A stretch of 11,426 bases of DNA from an uncultured Bacilli bacterium (lineage in GTDB: Bacteria > Bacillota_I > Bacilli_A > RF39 > UBA660), in the NCBI GenBank assembly GCA_934162265.1, contig CAKPHZ010000032.1, forward strand, positions 1-11,426, written 5' to 3'. The stretch's first letter is position 1. Each line of letters starts with the position of its first letter. The position numbers and the translations under genes were made by a program. Shown here one piece after another: positions 7,169 through 11,426 of this stretch. The notes beneath the pieces are model-generated. The model saw nothing but the letters and a program-made list of their open reading frames with translations, was not told where the DNA came from and ran no database searches.

Positions 7169-7197
7169 ATAGTAACATAATCTATAACAGTAGTCAA
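7169..7197 (-). promoter_or_regulatory. SigA promoter for the permease-mutS-like operon
   Basis: Minus-strand TTGACT (7192-7197, 5/6), a 17-bp spacer and TACTAT (7169-7174), 22 bp before the preferred ATG. Predicted start is near 7162. No riboswitch-sized leader is possible. Confidence 0.7.
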
Positions 7198-7249
7198 TTT
7201 TCGAAAAAGAAGAAAATCTAACTTTTACTTTCTTTGAATTAGCTCTTTG

Positions 7250-7275
7250 TCAAAAGAAAAAGAACCTTAGTTCTT
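7250..7275 (-). terminator. Terminator of the rhodanese gene
   Basis: On the minus strand AAGAAC pairs with GTTCTT around the 4-nt loop TAAG, followed by TTTCTTTTG. The stop codon lies in the loop, so the stem uses the last codons of the gene. This separates the rhodanese from the permease operon. Confidence 0.65.
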
Positions 7276-7560
7276 CTCTAGAAATTTTTTATATTCTTGA
7301 TAGCCCCCTATTATATTGATTGTGTTGTATCCAAAACAATTTAATCTTTTTGATATTTCTCTACTTTGTTCTCCAGAATCACAGTATATATAATAAAGTG
7401 AGTATTTACTTAAATAGTGACTATAATTATTTAAGAGATTATAGTAAGGAATATTTATTGCCCCATCAATATGTCCATTACTATAATCATATGCACTACG
7501 AATGTCAATAACATTTACCTGATTTAAGTAGTACAATTCTATTACACTGATTTCTGACAA
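7267..7560 (-). CDS. Single-domain rhodanese-like sulfurtransferase
   Basis: A minimal rhodanese that would carry sulfane sulfur as a Cys persulfide in the cytosol. VIDIRSAYDYSNGHIDGAINIP is the usual N-terminal rhodanese signature (DxR...GHIxGAxNIP). The active-site loop reads C-DSGEQS-R, with Cys60 as the expected nucleophile and Arg at +7 as in typical loops. The C-terminus has the common IxGGYxEYKKF motif. GTG codons at 7564-7569 overlap the ribosome site. GAGGTG is best spaced (6 nt) for TTG at 7558-7560, giving 97 aa, though a GTG start cannot be excluded. The gene stands alone between its own terminator and a perfect palindrome covering its -10 box, suggesting repressor control. Confidence 0.85.
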   Translation of the reverse strand: MSEISVIELYYLNQVNVIDIRSAYDYSNGHIDGAINIPYYNLLNNYSHYLSKYSLYYIYCDSGEQSREISKRLNCFGYNTINIIGGYQEYKKFLEKN

Positions 7561-7574
7561 TATCACCACCTCTA

Positions 7575-7595
7575 CTTTAATATATTATATTAAAG
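7575..7595. promoter_or_regulatory. Perfect 21-bp palindrome over the rhodanese -10 box (candidate operator)
   Basis: Arms CTTTAATATA (7575-7584) and TATATTAAAG (7586-7595) are exact reverse complements about one central T. The minus-strand TATAAT at 7584-7589 sits in the centre, 24 bp before the TTG start, so a bound dimer would block RNA polymerase. No good -35 lies 17 bp upstream, a possible sign of activator or extended control. AT-rich context raises the chance level, but a 10-bp perfect arm is notable. Confidence 0.6.
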
Positions 7596-7659
7596 TTTTT
7601 TGGTAAGTGCAGAAAACTATTTTTATTTTACCGATATTAAGTTGATTATGAAATAAATA

Positions 7660-8088
7660 TTAATTTTTCCTAGTCTTTTTTCGAATTAGAGTACTTGTTA
7701 ATGGTAATATTTTTTTCGCTTGTGAAATAAATTCTTCTACTAATAAAATGGCATCTTCACAATATATTTCTCCCTTGTTATTAATTTGGTACTTTGAAAT
7801 AAAGTCATTAAATTGATCTTTACTTAATGTATTTTCTGAACCAAACTTAAAATTACTTAAACCATTTAAAAGTTGTATTATTGTGTAACACTCGTTTTTT
7901 GCTGAAATATCTTCTTCTGTTGCATTAGAAAAATTTTTCATGAAATCTTCTATTTCTTGAAAAGTCATTCCATTCTTTAATTCATCTACAATCATTTTTT
8001 TTACGATTAATGAAGAAAGATAATATCCATTTTTTCCAAATAATGCATATCTTTCTTCTAAATTTATATATTGATTAATATTGATCAT
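7660..8088 (-). CDS. Hypothetical protein, second gene of an unknown two-gene unit
   Basis: I do not recognise this 142-aa protein. It is predicted mostly helical and soluble, with no signal peptide or membrane segment. Visible stretches are an N-terminal INLEERYALFGKNGYYLSSL, an acidic region FQEIEDFMKNFSNATEEDIS, and a basic C-terminal tail ending RKKTRKN. AAAGGAGC precedes the ATG by 7 nt, so translation is likely. It follows the 210-aa gene by 49 bp with no terminator between, so the two are probably co-transcribed. Base composition is like its neighbours. A small two-gene accessory module (for example toxin-antitoxin or phage defence) is possible, but nothing in the sequence identifies it. 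No clear terminator was found downstream. Confidence 0.7.
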   Translation of the reverse strand: MININQYINLEERYALFGKNGYYLSSLIVKKMIVDELKNGMTFQEIEDFMKNFSNATEEDISAKNECYTIIQLLNGLSNFKFGSENTLSKDQFNDFISKYQINNKGEIYCEDAILLVEEFISQAKKILPLTSTLIRKKTRKN

Positions 8089-8137
8089 TTTTATTGCTCC
8101 TTTATTTTATTAGAATTATTTTTTTATTTTAGAAACT

Positions 8138-8770
8138 TTAGTCCTGCTTTCGCTCTAATTCTTTTCTTCGTTTTTTAGAAAGAGTGCAAATGATTAAAGG
8201 ATCATCTAAATTAATTTTATCAAATTCTTCTTTTAGTAGAGTTTTACTTTTATTATCGATAACATCTAATAATATTTTTAATTTAAATTCTGTTATTTCA
8301 TATGCATGATAGTGAGGGGTATGTCGAAAATTATATGCTATTTTATTTACTATATTATCTATTTCTTTATTCTCACTTTGGAATGGTTCTTTGTCCTCTT
8401 TTCTTATTTTACTTGGATTATAATCAGAAAAGGTAGCATTGATTAATCTACTGAAAGTAATAAATTCATGAAAAGTAAATACAATGTCATAAAAATTTTC
8501 TTCTAAATATAGAATATATATTTTATATTTTAATTTTTCTATTTCTGGTGTGTGGTTTTTATCTAGTTTTCCTATGATTTTATAATATTCATTTAAATAG
8601 TTTATTCCCCAATAGAATAAAGATTTTTCCCCTTCATTTTTTCCTGGTAACATTTTTTTATATTTTATTAATTCTGGATAGGTAGATTCTTTGATGATAT
8701 CATTTAATTCATTCTTTATGTTTTCTATATATTTATCTACCTCAATAATTGTTTTGTTTTCTTTTTTCAT
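8138..8770 (-). CDS. Hypothetical protein, first gene of an unknown two-gene unit
   Basis: No family was recognised for this 210-aa protein. It is charged and helical, with a Lys/Glu-rich N-terminus (VDKYIENIKNELNDIIKES), a central aromatic stretch (LYLEENFYDIVFTFHEFITF), a His/Tyr-rich segment NFRHTPHYHAYEITEF near residues 148-163, and a basic tail KKRRKELERKQD. There is no signal peptide and no convincing membrane helix. AAGGAG lies 6 nt before ATG. It precedes the 142-aa gene by 49 bp in one apparent transcription unit. Its upstream region is unusually structured: a 47-bp inverted repeat directly before the ribosome site, then a hairpin and a promoter, suggesting tight regulation. Function is unknown. 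Confidence 0.7.
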   Translation of the reverse strand: MKKENKTIIEVDKYIENIKNELNDIIKESTYPELIKYKKMLPGKNEGEKSLFYWGINYLNEYYKIIGKLDKNHTPEIEKLKYKIYILYLEENFYDIVFTFHEFITFSRLINATFSDYNPSKIRKEDKEPFQSENKEIDNIVNKIAYNFRHTPHYHAYEITEFKLKILLDVIDNKSKTLLKEEFDKINLDDPLIICTLSKKRRKELERKQD

Positions 8771-8790
8771 TTTCTCTCCTTGTTGGTAAA

Positions 8791-8837
8791 TATTGTAACA
8801 TATTTTTTGTTTAAATACTTAAAAATATGTTACAATA
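8791..8837. repeat. 47-bp inverted repeat, 17-bp perfect arms, upstream of the two unknown genes
   Basis: Left arm 8791-8807 (TATTGTAACATATTTTT) and right arm 8821-8837 are exact reverse complements across a 13-bp spacer. Each arm has its own small dyad TGTAACA/TGTTACA, with the two dyads 34 bp apart, about three helical turns. The left arm contains minus-strand TACAAT (8792-8797), a possible -10, about 10 bp before the AAGGAG. This fits two cooperating operator sites, or an RNA hairpin in the leader of the 210-aa gene. Confidence 0.7.
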
Positions 8838-8876
8838 GATATTTTTAAAATTCTTATGTATAATTACTAACGAATG

Positions 8877-8934
8877 AAAAAAATTAAAAATAATGAAAGC
8901 TAATAAAACCTTATTAAAATATAAAGCTTCATTA
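8877..8934 (-). terminator. Terminator-like hairpin between the LRR gene and the two unknown genes
   Basis: On the minus strand TAATGAAGC (8926-8934) pairs with GCTTTCATTA (8891-8900) with one bulge. Inside it TAATAA and TTATTA (8901-8916) form a further stem. ATTTTTAATTTTTTT follows. It could end the LRR gene transcript or, because a promoter lies between that gene and the hairpin, end a short leader RNA. The 8771-9021 gap contains this, the inverted repeat and the promoter, and no gene. Confidence 0.5.
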
Positions 8935-8969
8935 GTCAAATATCACTTTATAAAATTTATAAATGAAAT

Positions 8970-8998
8970 AATATAGATAAATCACAAATATTAGTCAA
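8970..8998 (-). promoter_or_regulatory. SigA-type promoter between the LRR gene and the unknown pair
   Basis: Minus-strand TTGACT (8993-8998, 5/6), a 17-bp spacer and TATATT (8970-8975, 5/6), with predicted start near 8963. It lies about 190 bp before the 210-aa gene and upstream of the terminator-like hairpin. The 9-bp ATTAGTCAA holding the -35 recurs at 8931-8939. Confidence 0.5.
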
Positions 8999-9021
8999 CA
9001 AAAAAAGTATACTTCTACCTT

Positions 9022-10653
9022 TTATTTTCTAACAACTACAAGTTTCTTTTCTATTTTTTTTGCTTTACGCTCTTTTTTATCTATAACTCTGTTTCTTATT
9101 GCTGAATTTCCATATATAAATGAATTATATATTTTATTTTTGATTTCTAATAATTCTAATTTAGTACAATCTAGTAAATAATCATCGAGGAAATAAATTA
9201 AATTTGATATATTTAATATTTTTAAATTTTTGCAGTGTTTTAAGAAACCATTACCACATGATAATAAATTAGGAAAATATGCTTCCTTCAGCAAACTATT
9301 ATCTGATAAAAAATTCCACCCTACTTTTTCTAATTTTAATAATTGTATTTCTTTAATTTTTGATTGATTTAAAAAAGAATTGCCAACTAATTTTAACTTT
9401 GGACTAATTATTGTATCTAAAATATCATTATTGCTTATAAAATCGTTTCCAATTTTTTCAATTAGAGGTAATTCTACTTTATGTAAACTTTTGTTATAAT
9501 ATAAAAAATCATCTCCTATCTCCTCAACGTTTGATAAATATATCTCATTTAATAAAGTGTTATTATTTAAAAAGGAATTGCCAATTTTCTTAACGTTAGG
9601 AAGAATTATTTTTTTTAAAGTTTTATTATGATAAAAATAATAATCTTCTATATTCCGTGATACTTTATCAACATAATTAATTATTCGATTATATTTATCT
9701 ATTTCTATAATAAAATTATCATCTATATTTATAATTTTATTTTCTCCATTAGAAATAATATTTATTTTCTTGATCAAATATGCATTTAGGTCTGCACAAT
9801 TTTCTTTTACTAAAAATTCTATTTTTTTCTTTACTAAATCAATTAAAAATATATCTACTAATATATATTTACTTTTATCATATTTTTTAGGAACTAGTCT
9901 ATTAATAATAGTATTATTAGGGCAGTAATAAATATTATCAATTTCACTATTATATTTATAATATTTACCATCTATTGCTTTGATGTAACCAGGTATTTCG
10001 AATTTATCAAGATTATTTTTATTTAAGCAAATATTTAATTTATTTTCAAAACTTTTAATTAATCCTGGAATTATATTATCTAAATTATTATTAAAAGTAC
10101 AATCTGGATTTTCTACTGTATGATTGTACCTATTCTTGATTGATACATAATTATTCACTTTATCTATTTGAATACTTATCACTGATGTACCATATTTATC
10201 TTGCCTTTTAGGAGTTAAAAAATCTTCTCTTCTGACGCTATCAGCATCGTTCTTTACTGCAAAAAATACATAACACCTATTCAGTCTTCCTCCATTAAAA
10301 GTACATAATTGTTCTTCTTTCTGATAGAATTTTTTAAATTTTTGAATATCTGTTTCTGTTTTACATTCAAAAAGAATATATCCAGCTCTTGCTAACATTT
10401 TCTCAGGTGTATCTATTTTATAATTTTGAACTTTATCTTTCGTTTTTAGTTTTGAATTAATATATTGAACAAATTCTTTGATTTTGTCTTCATTCACTAA
10501 ATCGTCATACAAATATTTTGATGGTTCAAAATTTTCTAAAAGTATTTTTGTAAGTAATTTAGGAGTTTCTAAAATTGTAGAAAAATTTTCTCTGCATAAA
10601 TGCATCATTCTTTCTCCAAACTTTTTCTTAATATATCGTAATTCTTCTTGCAT
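9022..10653 (-). CDS. Cytoplasmic leucine-rich-repeat protein with unrecognised N-terminal domain
   Basis: Residues about 335-512 are eight or so BspA/Treponema-type leucine-rich repeats of 22 residues, of the form IG-xx-FLxxNxxLxxIxLPxVEK. These usually form protein-binding solenoids. The first 330 residues are a separate region, with LCRENFSTILETPKLL, LYDDLV, CTFNGGRLNRCYVFFAVK, REDFLTPKRQDKYGTSVISI and NRYNHTVENPDCTFNNNL as its most conserved-looking stretches. I recognise no catalytic motif. There is no signal peptide or membrane helix, unlike surface BspA proteins. The C-terminus is very basic (KKERKAKKIEKKL). AGAGGAG is 6-7 nt before the ATG at 10651-10653, so the 14-codon longer frame is rejected (543 aa). 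It has its own promoter and is followed by weak hairpins. The integrase remnant next door suggests a mobile neighbourhood. Confidence 0.75.
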   Translation of the reverse strand: MQEELRYIKKKFGERMMHLCRENFSTILETPKLLTKILLENFEPSKYLYDDLVNEDKIKEFVQYINSKLKTKDKVQNYKIDTPEKMLARAGYILFECKTETDIQKFKKFYQKEEQLCTFNGGRLNRCYVFFAVKNDADSVRREDFLTPKRQDKYGTSVISIQIDKVNNYVSIKNRYNHTVENPDCTFNNNLDNIIPGLIKSFENKLNICLNKNNLDKFEIPGYIKAIDGKYYKYNSEIDNIYYCPNNTIINRLVPKKYDKSKYILVDIFLIDLVKKKIEFLVKENCADLNAYLIKKINIISNGENKIINIDDNFIIEIDKYNRIINYVDKVSRNIEDYYFYHNKTLKKIILPNVKKIGNSFLNNNTLLNEIYLSNVEEIGDDFLYYNKSLHKVELPLIEKIGNDFISNNDILDTIISPKLKLVGNSFLNQSKIKEIQLLKLEKVGWNFLSDNSLLKEAYFPNLLSCGNGFLKHCKNLKILNISNLIYFLDDYLLDCTKLELLEIKNKIYNSFIYGNSAIRNRVIDKKERKAKKIEKKLVVVRK

Positions 10654-10686
10654 TTTAATCTCCTCTTTACAAACTTTTTTGCTTTT

Positions 10687-10715
10687 ATTATACACTAAAT
10701 TTTTTGGTTTTTAAA
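10687..10715 (-). promoter_or_regulatory. Promoter for the LRR protein gene
   Basis: Minus-strand consensus -10 TATAAT (10687-10692) with TTTAAA (10710-10715, 4/6) 17 bp upstream. Predicted start near 10680 leaves a short leader with the AGAGGAG. Confidence 0.6.
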
Positions 10716-10759
10716 TAGTAATTTAGAGCGTGAATAATATTTCAAAAAATGTTTTTAAT

Positions 10760-10921
10760 AATGCAAGTTTATTAATTCCCTTAGGATTAGAATTTGAAGA
10801 TGTAGCAGAAAGGCTTGGAGATACCATTGAAATGGTACAATCCACTTACTATCACATGTTCCCAGAAAAAAAGAGCAACACAGTCAATGCTCTTAATAAA
10901 TTACATGAAAATAGTCTGTAA
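10760..10921 (+). pseudogene. C-terminal remnant of a tyrosine integrase
   Basis: The frame ASLLIPLGLEFEDVAERLGD, then TIEMVQSTYYHMFPEKKS, matches the end of Tn916/phage-type tyrosine recombinases: the helix after the HxxR box, the LG(H/D) motif, and the Y-x-H-x-x-P tail holding the nucleophilic Tyr. The Arg of box I, the HxxR of box II and the rest of the protein are missing, and the sequence upstream (10716-10759) shows no integrase similarity or ribosome site, so this is a 5'-truncated relic. It points toward the 3' end of tRNA-Phe, 62 bp away. Integrases normally sit beside their tRNA attachment site, so an element probably once entered here and decayed. Confidence 0.8.
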
Positions 10922-10931
10922 ATAGTCTGTA
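10910..10931 (+). repeat. Tandem 11-bp duplication at the integrase stop codon
   Basis: AATAGTCTGTA occurs twice back to back (10910-10920 and 10921-10931). The first copy ends the integrase frame. It is likely a small slippage or junction duplication. Confidence 0.8.
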
Positions 10932-10941
10932 AAACCATTTT

Positions 10942-10973
10942 GGTAAAATAAAACCCTTATCAAATAAGGGGTT
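10942..10973 (-). terminator. Terminator of the tRNA operon
   Basis: On the minus strand AACCCCTTAT pairs with ATAAGGGTT (one bulged C) around a 3-nt loop, followed by TTTATTTTACC. It lies 10 bp past the CCA of tRNA-Phe. The U-tract is present only in the minus direction. Confidence 0.8.
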
Positions 10974-10982
10974 ATTTCATCA

Positions 10983-11058
<76 letters not shown>

Positions 11059-11062
11059 ATAA

Positions 11063-11139
11063 TGGCGGTTCGTACGGGATTTGAACCCGTGATCTTCTGC
11101 GTGACAGGCAGACGTCATAGGCCTCTAGACTAACGAACC
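11063..11139 (-). tRNA. tRNA-Asp (GTC)
   Basis: 77 nt, GGTTCGT pairs with ACGAACC, discriminator G, CCA encoded. Anticodon stem TCTGC/GCAGA with loop CTGTCAC gives GTC. T-arm ACGGGTTCAAATCCCGT is perfect. Only 1 nt separates it from the upstream initiator tRNA. Confidence 0.97.
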
Positions 11140-11140
11140 A

Positions 11141-11217
<77 letters not shown>

Positions 11218-11235
11218 ATAAATAATAAATACAAG

Positions 11236-11328
11236 TGGCGGAGGAATAGGGATTCGAACCCTAGCGCCGCTTTCACGACCTGCTGGTTTTCAAGACCAGT
11301 CCCTTCAACCGGACTTGGGTATTCCTCC
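11236..11328 (-). tRNA. tRNA-Ser (TGA)
   Basis: 93 nt class II tRNA with a long variable arm. GGAGGAA pairs with the 3' acceptor TTCCTCC, discriminator G, CCA encoded. Anticodon stem CTGGT/ACCAG with loop CTTGAAA gives TGA. A short open frame overlapping it and tRNA-fMet is not a gene. Confidence 0.96.
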
Positions 11329-11336
11329 AAAAATAA

Positions 11337-11425
11337 TGGTGCCTAAGGTCGGACTTGAACCGACACGAGGTTTGAATCTCGCAGGATTTTAAGTCCTGTG
11401 CGTCTACCTATTTCGCCACTCAGGC
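11337..11425 (-). tRNA. tRNA-Leu (TAA)
   Basis: 89 nt class II tRNA. 5' GCCTGAG pairs with CTTAGGC, discriminator A, CCA encoded. Anticodon stem CAGGA/TCCTG with loop CTTAAAA gives TAA. It is complete, with its 5' end one base from the window edge. The operon promoter, and probably more tRNA genes, lie beyond. Confidence 0.95.
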
Positions 11426-11426
11426 A

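Noticed and set aside
7147..7266. Manganese riboswitch before the metal permease
   Set aside because: The promoter leaves a leader of only about 16 nt, too short, and no riboswitch core was seen.
8931..8998. Two copies of ATTAGTCAA, 59 bp apart, as a CRISPR or iteron array
   Set aside because: Only two 9-bp copies, one being a promoter -35. No array or cas-like gene is present.
10478..10714. 78-codon plus-strand frame antisense to the LRR gene start
   Set aside because: No ribosome site and no family resemblance. It covers the LRR gene's coding start and promoter.

Overview
The window reads as chromosome of a low-GC Gram-positive bacterium (Bacillota). The evidence is a class B RNase P RNA beside gpsB, AGGAGG-type ribosome binding sites, SigA promoters of TTGACA/TATAAT type with 17-bp spacers, tRNAs with encoded CCA ends, and a CotY/CotZ-type spore coat protein. 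The coat gene implies a spore-forming lineage. Very AT-rich coding sequence and short intergenic gaps suggest a gut Bacilli/Erysipelotrichia-like organism, but that placement is inference. TGG encodes Trp and no in-frame TGA was needed, so the standard code fits.

Left part (1-4430) is core cell-envelope and division biology. On the minus strand one strong promoter (1960-1988) precedes gpsB, then rnpB, a short RodZ-like membrane HTH protein and pgsA, ending in two hairpin terminators. Next come a Panacea (DUF4065) gene on the minus strand, a Cys-rich spore coat gene on the plus strand with a SigK-like promoter, and convergent ftsW, with a shared bidirectional terminator between the last two.

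Middle part (4500-7600), all minus strand: a two-gene operon of an ArsP_2/DUF2899-type 10-TM permease and a membrane-anchored MutS-family ATPase. Upstream of it is a small single-domain rhodanese whose -10 box lies inside a perfect 21-bp palindrome.

Accessory part (7650-10980): two consecutive genes of unknown function sit behind an elaborate 250-bp control region. That region holds a SigA-type promoter, a terminator-like hairpin and a 47-bp inverted repeat with 17-bp perfect arms. Upstream is a cytoplasmic leucine-rich-repeat protein with an unrecognised N-terminal domain. Beyond it is the C-terminal remnant of a tyrosine integrase pointing at the 3' end of tRNA-Phe, the usual geometry of an integrated element. 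This is the most plausible place for an undescribed system, though no function can be assigned from sequence alone.

Right edge (10942-11425): a minus-strand tRNA operon transcribed Leu(TAA)-Ser(TGA)-fMet(CAT)-Asp(GTC)-Phe(GAA) and closed by a terminator. Its promoter lies beyond the window. Where ribosome binding sites demanded it, start codons were moved downstream of the longest open frame.
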